DNA from: Acidimicrobiales bacterium
Lineage (GTDB): Bacteria; Actinomycetota; Acidimicrobiia; Acidimicrobiales; MedAcidi-G1
Assembly (NCBI GenBank): GCA_014237715.1
Contig: JAAZZG010000012.1
Location: forward strand, 1 to 53,118
DNA length: 53,118 nt
Direction: 5' to 3'
Shown here: positions 28,455 through 37,316 of the stretch, in pieces
Layout: each line of letters begins with the position of its first letter
Position numbering within the stretch: position 1 is the first letter of the stretch
Position numbers and translations under genes: made by a program
The notes under the pieces: generated by a model
The model's database searches: none
Told to the model about the DNA's origin: nothing
Seen by the model: the letters and a program-made list of their open reading frames with translations, nothing else

Positions 28455-29777
28455 GTGCTGTCCAGCATGCTGAACATGTTCCGGGTTGCCGATCTGCGAA
28501 AGCGGATCGTCTTCACCCTTCTCATGATCCTGCTCTACCGCATCGGCGCGTTCATGCCCGCTCCGGGCATCGACGTCGAGCAGGTGCAGTTGCTGCGCGA
28601 CCGCGCTGACCAGGGCGGCGTGCTGGCCTTCCTGCAACTCTTCTCCGGCGGGTCGCTGACCAGTTTCGCCGTGTTCGCACTGGGCGTCATGCCCTACATC
28701 ACCGCCTCGATCATCATGCAGGTGCTCGGCGTGGTCGTGCCCCGCATCGAGCAGTGGCAGCAGCAGGGTGCGGTCGGCCAGCGCAAGATCACCCAGTGGA
28801 CCCGCTATCTGACGGTGGTCATCGCTGTCATCCAGTCCACGAGCTTTGCCTTCCTATTCAACGACCGCGGTAACTCCATCTCCGGCCAGTCGGGTGCGAA
28901 CCTGCTGCCCGACTTCCACATCGGCACGGTCAGCGTCGTCGTATTGACCTTGACCGCTGGAACGGCACTGCTGATGTGGATGGGCGAGCTCATCACCCAG
29001 AAGGGGATCGGCAACGGCATGTCGCTGCTGATCATGATCTCGATCGTAAGTGGCTTCCCGGCTCAGGGTTCGTTGATCCAGGCTGAGAACGGGGCCATCG
29101 TCTCATTGGTCGTGCTGGCCTTCCTGATGCTGATGGTGGCGGCCATCGTGTTCGTCGAGCAGGGCCAGCGCCGCATCCCCGTGCAGTTCGCCAAGCGCGT
29201 GGTGGGGCGCCGGATGTACGGCGGCCAGAACACCTACATCCCCCTGAAGGTCAACCAGTCGGGCGTGATCCCGATCATCTTCGCCTCGTCGGTGCTGTAC
29301 CTGCCGGTCCTGGTAGCTGCGGCCCTTCCGTGGGACGGTTTCCGTGGCTGGATCGACAACAACCTGGCCCAGCCCGACAACGTCTTCTACTTCACCATCA
29401 CTGGGCTGCTGATCGTCGGCTTTGCCTACTTCTACACGGCTATCACCTTCGACCCGGTGAAACAGGCCGACACCATCCGCAAGCAGGGTGGTTTCGTACC
29501 CGGTATCCGGCCCGGTCACCAGACCGAGCGGTACCTGGCCAGGATTCTGTCCCGCATCACGCTGCCCGGCGCCCTCTTCATCGCCGGTGTGGCCCTTGTG
29601 CCGTCGATCTTGATCAACATCTTCCTAGACACCAGTGCTGGTGTGGGTGCGGGTGGAGCGGCTGGCTTCGGCTTCATCGGTATCTCGATTCTCATCGCGG
29701 CGGGCGTGTCGCTCGAGACGATGAAGCAGGTCGATTCGCAGCTCACGATGCGTAACTACGAGGGCTTCCTCAAGTAG
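28455..29777 (+). CDS. secY: protein translocase subunit SecY
   Basis: SecY is the channel of the Sec translocon; with SecE from position 357 it forms the core of SecYEG. It has 440 residues from GTG 28455, AGGAG (28445-28449) five bases upstream. About ten hydrophobic segments can be traced, beginning with IVFTLLMILLYRIGAF. The plug region and TM2 (GGSLTSFAVFALGVMPYITASII) and the cytoplasmic loop between TM8 and TM9 (FVPGIRPGHQTERYLARIL) are conserved. The stop is directly followed by the adk ATG without a gap. Confidence 0.97.
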   Translation: MLSSMLNMFRVADLRKRIVFTLLMILLYRIGAFMPAPGIDVEQVQLLRDRADQGGVLAFLQLFSGGSLTSFAVFALGVMPYITASIIMQVLGVVVPRIEQWQQQGAVGQRKITQWTRYLTVVIAVIQSTSFAFLFNDRGNSISGQSGANLLPDFHIGTVSVVVLTLTAGTALLMWMGELITQKGIGNGMSLLIMISIVSGFPAQGSLIQAENGAIVSLVVLAFLMLMVAAIVFVEQGQRRIPVQFAKRVVGRRMYGGQNTYIPLKVNQSGVIPIIFASSVLYLPVLVAAALPWDGFRGWIDNNLAQPDNVFYFTITGLLIVGFAYFYTAITFDPVKQADTIRKQGGFVPGIRPGHQTERYLARILSRITLPGALFIAGVALVPSILINIFLDTSAGVGAGGAAGFGFIGISILIAAGVSLETMKQVDSQLTMRNYEGFLK

Positions 29778-30407
29778 ATGACCGCCGTCCGACTCGTCAT
29801 TCTCGGCCGCCAGGGATCCGGCAAGGGGACCCAGGCGGGGCGTCTGGTCGAGGCCTACGGACCGGTCCACATCTCCACCGGCGACATGCTTCGTGCTGCA
29901 GTGGCTGCCGGAACCGAGTTGGGCCTCCAGGCCAAGGCGCTGATGGACGCAGGCGACCTAGTGGGCGACGACCTCATCAACTCGATCGTGGCCGAACGCT
30001 TGGTGGAGGGCGACGTGGTCGAACGTGGCTTCCTGCTCGACGGCTATCCCCGCACCCCGGATCAGGCCACAGCGCTGGAGGGATTCCTGGCCGAGGCTGG
30101 CACGCCGTTGGACGTTGCAGTCAACCTCGATGTCCCGGTCGACGAGGTCACCGCCCGCATGGTTTCCCGTGGCCGCGCTGATGACACCGAGGAAGGCATC
30201 CGCCGCCGCCTCGACCTCTACGAATCCGAGACAGCGCCGCTCCTGGCCTGGTTCGCCGAGCACGACCTGCTTGAAGTGGTCGATGGCCTGGCCGACGAGT
30301 CGACAGTGTTCGACCGCCTCACCTCGGTAATCGACGGTCGCCTCCGTGTCGGAGACGCCAGAGGGACGCGGTCGGGGATGCCTGTCAGATGCGCCCCGGG
30401 AGCCTGA
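29778..30407 (+). CDS. adk: adenylate kinase, short-LID type
   Basis: Adenylate kinase interconverts ATP + AMP and 2 ADP. It has 209 residues. The P-loop reads GRQGSGKGT (10-18), where most relatives have GPPGAGKGT; the GxxxxGK core remains. Other motifs are STGDMLRAA (32-40, AMP site), DGYPRTPDQ (88-95) and a short LID at R130GRADDT without the zinc/Cys insertion, as in mycobacteria. The last 20 residues (ARGTRSGMPVRCAPGA) are unlike the family. It abuts secY directly. The map gene usual after adk in actinobacteria is missing; 194 bases without a gene separate it from infA. Confidence 0.93.
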   Translation: MTAVRLVILGRQGSGKGTQAGRLVEAYGPVHISTGDMLRAAVAAGTELGLQAKALMDAGDLVGDDLINSIVAERLVEGDVVERGFLLDGYPRTPDQATALEGFLAEAGTPLDVAVNLDVPVDEVTARMVSRGRADDTEEGIRRRLDLYESETAPLLAWFAEHDLLEVVDGLADESTVFDRLTSVIDGRLRVGDARGTRSGMPVRCAPGA

Positions 30408-30601
30408 TGACCAGTCGTTCTGTCCGCCATACCACCGAGTCGCGGGTTGGCCCCCCGGAGGGCCCCCGATAGCGTTGTCCACTGGTCTGAGCCGGGTGTG
30501 CGCCCTTTGGAGCAGCCCCCGAAACCGGGTCCGGCGGATACCCATCCACCAACTCACCGAACATCCGCCCACCAAGTCCGAAACCAACCAGGAGCACCAC
30601 G

Positions 30602-30826
30602 CTGTCGAAGCCCAAGGAAGATGCGATCGTGATGGAGGGAACGGTTCTCGAACCGCTGCCCAACGCCATGTTCCGCGTCGAACTGGAGAACGGCCACAAC
30701 GTCCTGGCCCACATCTCCGGAAAGATGAGGATGCACTACATCCGCATCCTCCCCGGTGACAAGGTCCAGGTGGAGCTCACCCCGTACGACCTCCAACGAG
30801 GTCGGATCACCTACCGCTACAAGTAA
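30602..30826 (+). CDS. infA: translation initiation factor IF-1, probable CTG start
   Basis: IF-1 blocks the A site of the 30S subunit during initiation. Residues conserved throughout the family are present: [54 protein letters not shown]. The frame contains no ATG, GTG or TTG that would give the standard N-terminus. CTG at 30602 encodes [15 protein letters not shown], which matches other IF-1 proteins, yields 74 residues and has GGAG (30591-30594) seven bases upstream. The next starts, GTG 30629 and ATG 30632, would delete the first nine or ten residues of strand 1. The upstream codons in frame are ACG, ACC, AGC, AGG, so no other start is available. Confidence 0.9.
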   Translation: MSKPKEDAIVMEGTVLEPLPNAMFRVELENGHNVLAHISGKMRMHYIRILPGDKVQVELTPYDLQRGRITYRYK

Positions 30827-30867
30827 CCGCTACCCGTAGCCGTCACGAAGAGCAGAAGAGAACAAGC

Positions 30868-30981
30868 ATGAAGGTCCGAGCGAGCGTCAAGCGCATCTGT
30901 GACAAGTGCCGGGTGATCCGGCGTCATGGACGTGTGCAGGTCATCTGCAGCAACCCCCGTCACAAGCAGCGTCAGGGTTAG
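30868..30981 (+). CDS. rpmJ: 50S ribosomal protein L36
   Basis: This protein of only 37 residues starts at ATG 30868 and ends at TAG 30979. The sequence begins [19 protein letters not shown]. The zinc ligands C11, C14, C27 and H32 are intact, so it is the C+ form. It lies 41 bases after infA and 12 before rpsM. AGAAGAGAAC precedes the start. Confidence 0.95.
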   Translation: MKVRASVKRICDKCRVIRRHGRVQVICSNPRHKQRQG

Positions 30982-30993
30982 AGGAAGCATCTC

Positions 30994-31371
30994 ATGGCAC
31001 GTATCTCAGGCGTCGACGTCCCCCGCGAGAAGCGGGTTGTGATCGCGTTGACTTACATCCACGGCATCGGCCGCACCTCCGCACTGAACATCTGCGAGGG
31101 CACCGGCGTCGACCCCACCACCCGGGTGCGTGATCTCACCGATGACGAGGTCACGGCGATCCGGGCGTTTGTCGACCAGCAGTTCAAGGTCGAGGGCGAC
31201 CTCCGGCGTGAGGTCTCCCAGAACATCAAGCGCAAGATGGACATCGGTTGTTATCAGGGCCTGCGTCATCGCCGTGGCCTTCCGGTCCGCGGGCAGCGCA
31301 CCCACACCAACGCCCGGACCCGTAAGGGCCCCCGCAAGACGGTCGCGAACAAGAAGCAGGTCACGAAGTAA
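30994..31371 (+). CDS. rpsM: 30S ribosomal protein S13
   Basis: S13 contacts P-site tRNA and the 50S subunit through bridge B1. It has 125 residues: [20 protein letters not shown], the helix-two-turn-helix region [16 protein letters not shown], and a basic C-terminus [20 protein letters not shown] 30994 is preceded by GAGGAAG. The stop TAA overlaps rpsK by one base. Confidence 0.97.
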   Translation: MARISGVDVPREKRVVIALTYIHGIGRTSALNICEGTGVDPTTRVRDLTDDEVTAIRAFVDQQFKVEGDLRREVSQNIKRKMDIGCYQGLRHRRGLPVRGQRTHTNARTRKGPRKTVANKKQVTK

Positions 31372-31769
31372 TGGCGAAGCCAAGCGCTGGGGGCCGACGC
31401 CCCCGCAAGAAGGAACGCAAGAACGTCCCCCATGGCGTTGCGCATATCAAGAGTTCCTTCAACAACACGATCATCACCATCACCGACCAGGGTGGCAACA
31501 CTCTGGCGTGGGCCTCTGCCGGAAACGTCGGCTTCAAGGGCTCTCGCAAGTCGACGCCGTTCGCTGCTCAGATGGCGGCCGAAGAGTGCGCCCGGCGGGC
31601 CATGGAACATGGTGTCCGCAAGGTCGACGTGGTGGTGCGTGGTCCGGGATCCGGTCGTGAGACCGCCATCCGGACTATCCAGAACACCGGCATCGAGGTG
31701 ACGGGGATCAAGGACGTCACGCCGATTCCCCACAACGGCTGCCGGCCGCCCAAGCGTAGGAGGGTCTGA
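31371..31769 (+). CDS. rpsK: 30S ribosomal protein S11
   Basis: S11 lies on the platform near the Shine-Dalgarno helix. It has 132 residues. After a basic N-terminus come [41 protein letters not shown] and the end [15 protein letters not shown]. It shares one base with rpsM; the next gene rpsD starts after four bases. Confidence 0.97.
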   Translation: MAKPSAGGRRPRKKERKNVPHGVAHIKSSFNNTIITITDQGGNTLAWASAGNVGFKGSRKSTPFAAQMAAEECARRAMEHGVRKVDVVVRGPGSGRETAIRTIQNTGIEVTGIKDVTPIPHNGCRPPKRRRV

Positions 31770-31773
31770 CTAA

Positions 31774-32391
31774 ATGTCTCGTTACACCGGCCCCCGGGCC
31801 CGCGTCTCGCGGCGTCTGGGCACCAACATCTTCGGTACCAAGGGTGAGGTCGTCGCGCTGGACAAGCGTCCGTACCCGCCCGGCGAGCACGGCCGTACCC
31901 GCCGTCGGGGCAACCCATCCGAGTACCTGCTGCAGCTTCAGGAGAAGCAGAAGGCTCGTTTCTCGTACGGCCTGTCCGAGCGTCAGTTCCGTCGTCTCTA
32001 CGAGGAGGCGAACCGCCGCCAGGGAGTGACCGGCGACAACATGCTCCAGTACCTGGAGCTTCGCCTCGACAACATCGTCTACCGGGCCGGGATGGCCGCT
32101 ACTCGGCCTCAGGCCCGCCAGTTGGTCAACCACGGCCATGTGGACGTCAACGGCAGCCGGGTCGACATTCCCAGCTACCGCTGTAGCAAGGGTGAGGTGA
32201 TCACCCTGCGTGACAAGGCCCGCAAGATGGTCGTGGTCCAGTGGAACATCGACGTGCTGGACCGTCAGGCTCCGGCGTGGATGGACATTGACGACGACGG
32301 CCATCGGGCCACCATCCGTGAAATCCCGGTCCGCGAGCAGATCGACATTCCGGTCCGTGAGCAGTTGATCGTCGAGCTCTACTCCAAGTAG
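31774..32391 (+). CDS. rpsD: 30S ribosomal protein S4
   Basis: S4 is a primary 16S binder, an accuracy protein and, in E. coli, the alpha-operon repressor. It has 205 residues. The N-terminal part (RYTGPRARVSRRLGTNIFG) lacks the Cys cluster of zinc-binding S4. The S4 RNA-binding domain is LQYLELRLDNIVYRAGMA followed by ARQLVNHGHVDVNGSRVDIPS. The C-terminal part contains the duplicated IPVREQIDIPVREQL. The start ATG 31774 follows TAGGAGGG. Confidence 0.97.
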   Translation: MSRYTGPRARVSRRLGTNIFGTKGEVVALDKRPYPPGEHGRTRRRGNPSEYLLQLQEKQKARFSYGLSERQFRRLYEEANRRQGVTGDNMLQYLELRLDNIVYRAGMAATRPQARQLVNHGHVDVNGSRVDIPSYRCSKGEVITLRDKARKMVVVQWNIDVLDRQAPAWMDIDDDGHRATIREIPVREQIDIPVREQLIVELYSK

Positions 32392-32452
32392 GGCGTCCGC
32401 CTCGCGGCGCCTCCCACTCTTTTCCGATCCCCCCGAAGCGAAGGACAATCTC

Positions 32453-33391
32453 ATGTTGGTCATTCAGCGACCCACTGTCACCGCGGTGGCAGATGCCGAC
32501 GGCAACCGTCAGCTGTTCTCCATCGAACCTCTCGAGCCCGGCTTCGGCCACACGCTCGGCAACTCCCTACGTCGGACACTGTTGTCGTCCATCCCGGGGG
32601 CTGCGGTCACCCAGGTCAAGTTCGATGACGCACTCCACGAGTTCGGCACCATCGACGGCGTGGTCGAGGACGTGACCGACATCGTGTTGAACCTTAAGGA
32701 CGTGGAGCTCCGCTGTCACAGCGACGAGCCCATCACCCTGCGGGTCGACGTGCGAGGCGACACTGAGGTGACCGCCGCGGCACTTGAGACCAACGAGCAG
32801 GTCGAGGTGCTGAACCCCGACCTCCACCTGGCCACGGTGACCGGCAAGGGTCGTCTGGCCTTGGAGCTGACCGTCGAGGTCGGCCGCGGCTACCTCGGTT
32901 CGGACCGCACCAGCGGCGATGCTGTCATCGGGGTCATCCCGGTCGACGCCCTCTTCTCGCCGGTTCGCCGGGTCTCCATCGAGGTGGAGCCCGTGTCGGT
33001 CGGTCAGACCAGGGACATGGACCGCCTTGTGCTGGATGTCACTACTGACGGTTCCATCACCCCCCGTGATGCCCTGGCTTCGGCTGGCGCCACGTTGCGG
33101 ACCCTCGTCCAGCTGGTCGAGGACATGAGCGACGAGGCCCGTGGCCTCGAGCTGGGCGAAGCCGAGGAGGTGGGTGGCGGTTCTCCGGACCTCGACCTGC
33201 AGATCGAGGACCTCGACCTCTCCGAGCGTCCCCGCAACTGCCTCAAGCGGGCCCAGGTCGACACCGTCGGCCAGCTCCTGGAGAAGACGGAGGACGACCT
33301 GCTGGCCGTCACCAACTTCGGCCAGAAGTCGCTCGACGAGGTCATCGAGAAGCTCGACGAGCGCGGCCTGACGCTGCGGGTCCGGGACTGA
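32453..33391 (+). CDS. rpoA: DNA-directed RNA polymerase subunit alpha
   Basis: Alpha dimerises to start polymerase assembly. It has 312 residues. The N-terminal domain holds [27 protein letters not shown] (dimer helix) and the region around [21 protein letters not shown] linker rich in Glu and Gly ([19 protein letters not shown]) leads to the C-terminal domain, with [20 protein letters not shown] and [19 protein letters not shown], the surface contacting UP elements and regulators. The gap to rpsD is 61 bases. Confidence 0.97.
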   Translation: MLVIQRPTVTAVADADGNRQLFSIEPLEPGFGHTLGNSLRRTLLSSIPGAAVTQVKFDDALHEFGTIDGVVEDVTDIVLNLKDVELRCHSDEPITLRVDVRGDTEVTAAALETNEQVEVLNPDLHLATVTGKGRLALELTVEVGRGYLGSDRTSGDAVIGVIPVDALFSPVRRVSIEVEPVSVGQTRDMDRLVLDVTTDGSITPRDALASAGATLRTLVQLVEDMSDEARGLELGEAEEVGGGSPDLDLQIEDLDLSERPRNCLKRAQVDTVGQLLEKTEDDLLAVTNFGQKSLDEVIEKLDERGLTLRVRD

Positions 33392-33395
33392 CGTC

Positions 33396-33749
33396 ATGCC
33401 GGCAACCCCCAAAAAGGGCCGTCGCTTCGGCGGCAGCTCGGCTCACCAGAAGTCGATGATGGCCAACCTCGTGGCGTCGCTGATCGCCGCTGAGGGAATC
33501 ACGACTACGGAGGCCAAAGCCAAGGCTCTGCGCCCCATCGCCGAGAAGATGATCACAAAGGCCCGCAAGGGCGGTGTCCACAACCACCGTCAGGTGGTCT
33601 CGTTCCTCCGGGATCGTGAGATGGCCGCCAAGCTCTTCGACGAGATTGGTCCCCGTTACGTCGACCGTCCGGGTGGTTACACGCGGATCCTCAAGGTCGG
33701 TCCCCGCCACGGTGACAACGCGCCGATGGCTCGCATCGAGCTCGTCTGA
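33396..33749 (+). CDS. rplQ: 50S ribosomal protein L17
   Basis: L17 lies at the bottom of the 50S subunit near the tunnel exit. It has 117 residues from ATG 33396, four bases after rpo[43 protein letters not shown] and [20 protein letters not shown] are all recognisable. A short GCCCT/AGGGC stem (about 33755-33766) follows, perhaps a weak end signal of the long operon. Confidence 0.97.
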   Translation: MPATPKKGRRFGGSSAHQKSMMANLVASLIAAEGITTTEAKAKALRPIAEKMITKARKGGVHNHRQVVSFLRDREMAAKLFDEIGPRYVDRPGGYTRILKVGPRHGDNAPMARIELV

Positions 33750-33825
33750 CCCAGCCCTTCTAGGGCACATCCCGCTCCAGCATGTTCGGACCGGGGTGGG
33801 AGGACCAGTTCATGAGGGTCCTGTA

Positions 33826-34599
33826 ATGAGGGCTAGGGCAACCGTCGCCTATGACGGAGCCCCGTTTCACGGGTTCGCCGCCAACACGGGCGTACCCACC
33901 GTCGCCGGCCTGCTGGTCGACGTGTTGTCACGCGTCCTACGGACCGAGGTGACCCTGACGTGTGCTGGCCGTACGGACCGCGGCGTGCACGCCGCGGGCC
34001 AGGTGGTGGGCTTCGACCTCTCGGAGCGTTCGGACGCCGAACTCGAGACACTGCGCGACATCGTGAACCGGCGGATCGGACCCTCCGTGGTGCTGACCTC
34101 CATCCATCGGGCCGCCGAAGATTTCGACGCCCGGTTCTCGGCTACCAGTCGGACCTACCGGTACCGGATCCTGGATCGCCTGGAACCCGATCCGCTGCTG
34201 GTCACCCGGGTCTGGCACGTGGCCGAGCCCCTCGACGTGGCCGCCATGGAGGCCGCATCGGCCGACCTGGTGGGCCTGCACGACTTCACGTCGTTCTGCC
34301 TTCAGCAGGCTCCCCGGCCGGACGGCTCGATGCCCACCATGATGCGGAGGGTGACCGCAGCCTCGTGGCGGAGGTTGCCCGATGGCCCGTCGGGGGCGGA
34401 CCTGTTGGAGTTCGAGGTGTCCGCGTCGGCCTTCTGCCAGCGAATGGTTCGAACCATCGTAGGAACGCTGGTGGATATCGGCCGCGGCGAGATGGCCGTT
34501 GACGTGATCCCCGCCGTGCTGGCCGCCGAGGATCGACGCACTGCGGCGGATTCCGCTCCAGCCCAGGGTCTCGTCTTCTGGTCGGTCGCCTACGACTGA
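33826..34599 (+). CDS. truA: tRNA pseudouridine synthase A (positions 38-40)
   Basis: TruA makes pseudouridine at positions 38-40 of the tRNA anticodon arm. It has 257 residues. The catalytic Asp is D51 in GRTDRGVHAAGQV; later motifs are RTYRYRILDRLEPDPL, HDFTSFC and FCQRMVRTIVGTLVDIGRG. I use ATG 33826 because the sequence begins there as expected (TVAYDGAPFHGFA) and GAGGG stands seven bases away. A four-codon reading frame, ATG AGG GTC CTG TAA (33812-33826), ends on the first base of this start codon and might couple initiation; this is speculative. Confidence 0.94.
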   Translation: MRARATVAYDGAPFHGFAANTGVPTVAGLLVDVLSRVLRTEVTLTCAGRTDRGVHAAGQVVGFDLSERSDAELETLRDIVNRRIGPSVVLTSIHRAAEDFDARFSATSRTYRYRILDRLEPDPLLVTRVWHVAEPLDVAAMEAASADLVGLHDFTSFCLQQAPRPDGSMPTMMRRVTAASWRRLPDGPSGADLLEFEVSASAFCQRMVRTIVGTLVDIGRGEMAVDVIPAVLAAEDRRTAADSAPAQGLVFWSVAYD

Positions 34600-34839
34600 C
34601 GGTTTCTGCGGGCACCGGATCGGTCACACGGCCTGGAATGAGGCGTGGCGCTGGCAGTGGTTGCCGAATCCCGGTTCTGGGCCCGCTGTGGCACGCGTCC
34701 CATCCCAGGTCGACGGGTTGCCGGGGTCCTGGGCCGGCCCTAGCCTTGACCCCCGGTCGTGCCGCGTCCTCTAGGAATCCTCCTGCAGGCTTCCAGCGGC
34801 CTTCCCAACCAGTCTCCGATCAAGTACAGGCGGTCAACC

Positions 34840-35292
34840 GTGTCCACCTACACCCCCAGGGCCAGTGAAATCGAGCGCGTCTGGCACGTCGTCGACGCCG
34901 AGGGCATGATCCTCGGTCGTATGGCGTCCGAGGTCGCAGCGATCCTGCGCGGCAAGCACAAGCCGACCTTCACGCCCCATATCGACACCGGTGACCACGT
35001 GGTGATCATCAACGCCGAAAAGGTCGTGCTGACGGGCGCCAAGAACACCGACAAGAATGTTTACGACCACTCGGGCTACCCGGGCGGTCTGCGTACCCGG
35101 GCCTACGGCACCTTCCTGGCCGAGAAGCCCGAAGAGGCCGTCCGCCGGACCATCCGGGGGATGATTCCCAAGAATCGCCTGGGTCGCCAGCAGCTCACCA
35201 AGCTGAAGGTGTACCGCGGCGCCGATCATCCCCACGAGGCACAGCAGCCCCAGCCGCTGGCCATCGATCACGCACGGGCCCGCACGGCCTAA
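34840..35292 (+). CDS. rplM: 50S ribosomal protein L13
   Basis: L13 is an early 50S assembly protein. The GTG at 34840 gives the expected N-terminus MSTYTPRASEIERVWHVVDA and 150 residues; only a weak ACAGG precedes it. Motifs are GRMASEVAAILRGKHKPTFT, HVVIINAEKVVLTGAK and AVRRTIRGMIPKNRLGRQ. The gap of 240 bases after truA holds no gene. A possible promoter, TTGACC at 34746 with TAGGAA near 34772, has a long spacer and is uncertain. Confidence 0.96.
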   Translation: MSTYTPRASEIERVWHVVDAEGMILGRMASEVAAILRGKHKPTFTPHIDTGDHVVIINAEKVVLTGAKNTDKNVYDHSGYPGGLRTRAYGTFLAEKPEEAVRRTIRGMIPKNRLGRQQLTKLKVYRGADHPHEAQQPQPLAIDHARARTA

Positions 35293-35318
35293 GCGGCCGG
35301 CCCTGACAGGAGCACCTG

Positions 35319-35711
35319 ATGCCCAGCCCCCTCATCCAGTCCACCGGTCGTCGCAAGGAGTCGGTCGCTCGTGTGCGCCTGCGCCCCGGCAACGGCACGG
35401 TCACCGTCAACGGTCGTACGGCCGAGGACTACTTCCCATCGGAGAGCCACCGTTTGGTGTTCACCGAGCCGCTGCGGGTCACCGCCACGGAGGGCGCCTA
35501 CGACATCGACGCCACCCTGCACGGCGGCGGCATCGCTGGCCAAGCGGGGGCCATGCGCCTCGGCATCGCCCGTGCGCTCGAAGCCCTAGAGCCCGAGCGT
35601 CGTCCGGCTCTCAAGGAGGCCGGCCTGCTTACGCGCGACGATCGCAAGAAGGAGTCCAAGAAGTACGGGCTCCACAAGGCCCGCAAGGCTCCGCAGTACT
35701 CCAAGCGCTAA
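35319..35711 (+). CDS. rpsI: 30S ribosomal protein S9
   Basis: S9 reaches the P-site tRNA with its C-terminal tail. It has 130 residues: [50 protein letters not shown], and the basic end [17 protein letters not shown], whose last Arg contacts tRNA. It starts at ATG 35319 behind ACAGGAGCACCTG, 26 bases after rplM. Confidence 0.97.
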   Translation: MPSPLIQSTGRRKESVARVRLRPGNGTVTVNGRTAEDYFPSESHRLVFTEPLRVTATEGAYDIDATLHGGGIAGQAGAMRLGIARALEALEPERRPALKEAGLLTRDDRKKESKKYGLHKARKAPQYSKR

Positions 35712-35728
35712 TCGGCGGCGTGGGGGGT

Positions 35729-35744
35729 CGGGGATTGGTCCCCG
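35729..35744 (+). terminator. small hairpin after rpsI
   Basis: CGGGGA (35729-35734) pairs with TCCCCG (35739-35744) around TTGG. It could end the rplM-rpsI transcript. It is only 22 bases before glmM. Confidence 0.4.
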
Positions 35745-35766
35745 GCTGGCTCCTACGCTGCCCGAC

Positions 35767-37197
35767 ATGACCGGACGCGCAGTGCATCCGCCTTCTTCAG
35801 GACCGGCAGCATCAGGACAGGTACTGCGATTCGGTACTGACGGCATCCGCGCCCGGGCCGGTTCCGTTCTCGATGAGCCGGCGGTAAGGGCCCTGGGGCG
35901 TGCAGCGGCGGCCCATCTGGGAGCCGATTGTGTGGTCATCGGCCGCGACACCCGTGAGTCAGGTCCTGCTCTTGCCCGTGCACTAGCCGAAGGCCTGGTG
36001 GACGGTGGTCTCGACGTCACCTCCCTGGGCGTTGTCCCCACACCTGCCGTCGCACACGAGTGCCAGATCGATGGGGTGGCCGGCGCGGTGGTCTCGGCGT
36101 CGCACAACCCGTGGTTCGACAACGGGATCAAGTTGTTCGCCGCTGGAGGCCGAAAGCTTGATGACCGAGTGCAGTCGGCGATCCAGGATGCGTGGGACGC
36201 CTGCCCCCGCCTCGATGGTCCGGGGGTGGCGCCGGACTGGGACGACCCCTCCGAGGGGACCGCCGCTGGTCGTCGGTGGGTCGACGCGTTGATCAGATGG
36301 GCAATCGATGAGGGGCCTCTCGATGGACAGGAGGTCGCTGGGCAGCAGGTCGACGAGCGACCCTTGGCCGGACGATCCCTAGTCGTGGACTGCGCCAACG
36401 GTGCCACCTCAGCGTTCGCGCCCGACGTCCTGCGTCGACTGGGTGCCGAGGTGGGCGTTCTACACGCCTCGCCTGATGGCCGCAATATCAACGAAGGGTG
36501 TGGCTCGACGCACCCGGACGACCTTCGGGCCGCCGTGCTCCAGACGGGGGCTGACGCCGGCCTGGCCTTCGATGGCGACGGCGACCGGGTGATTGCCGTG
36601 GGCGACGACGGGGCCCTGCTCGACGGTGATGACCTGCTGGCTGTGTGCGGCATCGATCTCCACGATCGTGGGCTGCTGACCGGCGACACCATGGCCGTCA
36701 CCGTCATGGCCAACCTGGGTCTGCGGCGTGCGTTAACCGACCACGGCATCGCCGTGCACGAGACGGCCGTCGGCGACCGCTACGTCCTCGAGGCGTTGGA
36801 GGCCAATGGCTGGGTCCTGGGTGGCGAGCAGTCCGGCCACGTGATCTTCCGCTCCATGGCCACCACCGGCGACGGCCTATTGACGGGCATCCAGGCCCTG
36901 GTGGCGGCGGGCCGTGCCGGCCGAACCCTCGGCGGCCGGGTGGCTGACCTGATGGTGCGCGCCCCCCAGGTGCTACACGCCGTGCCGGTGTCAGCCGATG
37001 GTGTCGCGGTGGTCGCATCGATGGCCGACGAGGTGACCGAGGCCGCCGCCCAGTTGGGCTCGGCAGGCCGCGTGCTGGTGCGCCCTTCGGGGACCGAACC
37101 GGTGGTCCGGGTCATGGTCGAGGCCTTCGACGCGGCCGAGGCCGCAGCGGTGGCCGACCGTCTTGTCGAGGGCGTTCGCCGGGCCGACCGGACCTGA
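35767..37197 (+). CDS. glmM: phosphoglucosamine mutase
   Basis: GlmM converts glucosamine-6-phosphate to glucosamine-1-phosphate for UDP-GlcNAc and peptidoglycan. It has 476 residues. The N-terminus RFGTDGIRA, the phosphoserine loop SASHNP (110-115, catalytic S112), the metal loop DGDGDR (269-274), the sugar loop GEQSGH and the phosphate loop RPSGTEP are all intact. A short extra loop at about 184-198 (LDGQEVAGQQVDERP) is the only oddity. No Shine-Dalgarno sequence precedes ATG 35767. TACGCT (35754-35759) ends seven bases before it, so a leaderless transcript is possible. The next gene makes its substrate. Confidence 0.96.
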   Translation: MTGRAVHPPSSGPAASGQVLRFGTDGIRARAGSVLDEPAVRALGRAAAAHLGADCVVIGRDTRESGPALARALAEGLVDGGLDVTSLGVVPTPAVAHECQIDGVAGAVVSASHNPWFDNGIKLFAAGGRKLDDRVQSAIQDAWDACPRLDGPGVAPDWDDPSEGTAAGRRWVDALIRWAIDEGPLDGQEVAGQQVDERPLAGRSLVVDCANGATSAFAPDVLRRLGAEVGVLHASPDGRNINEGCGSTHPDDLRAAVLQTGADAGLAFDGDGDRVIAVGDDGALLDGDDLLAVCGIDLHDRGLLTGDTMAVTVMANLGLRRALTDHGIAVHETAVGDRYVLEALEANGWVLGGEQSGHVIFRSMATTGDGLLTGIQALVAAGRAGRTLGGRVADLMVRAPQVLHAVPVSADGVAVVASMADEVTEAAAQLGSAGRVLVRPSGTEPVVRVMVEAFDAAEAAAVADRLVEGVRRADRT

Positions 37198-37316
37198 CCC
37201 CGTACGATTCCTAGAGTTTCCATAAACCGGGCGGGCCTGCGATCTTGTGCCGACGATGACCGGCCGGTGACGACCAACCAACGACAGGCATCGAGCAACA
37301 GGAGGGTGATCAACAC

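Noticed and set aside
30629-30826. infA starting at GTG 30629 or ATG 30632
   Set aside because: Would remove conserved N-terminal residues; CTG 30602 has a well-placed GGAG. Kept as the alternative to test.
34746-34777. Promoter for rplM
   Set aside because: TTGACC is present but the possible -10 TAGGAA is 20 bases away and poor.
35586-36749. 387-residue minus-strand frame opposite glmM
   Set aside because: Ser/Arg/Pro-rich antisense product over a gene with all GlmM motifs.
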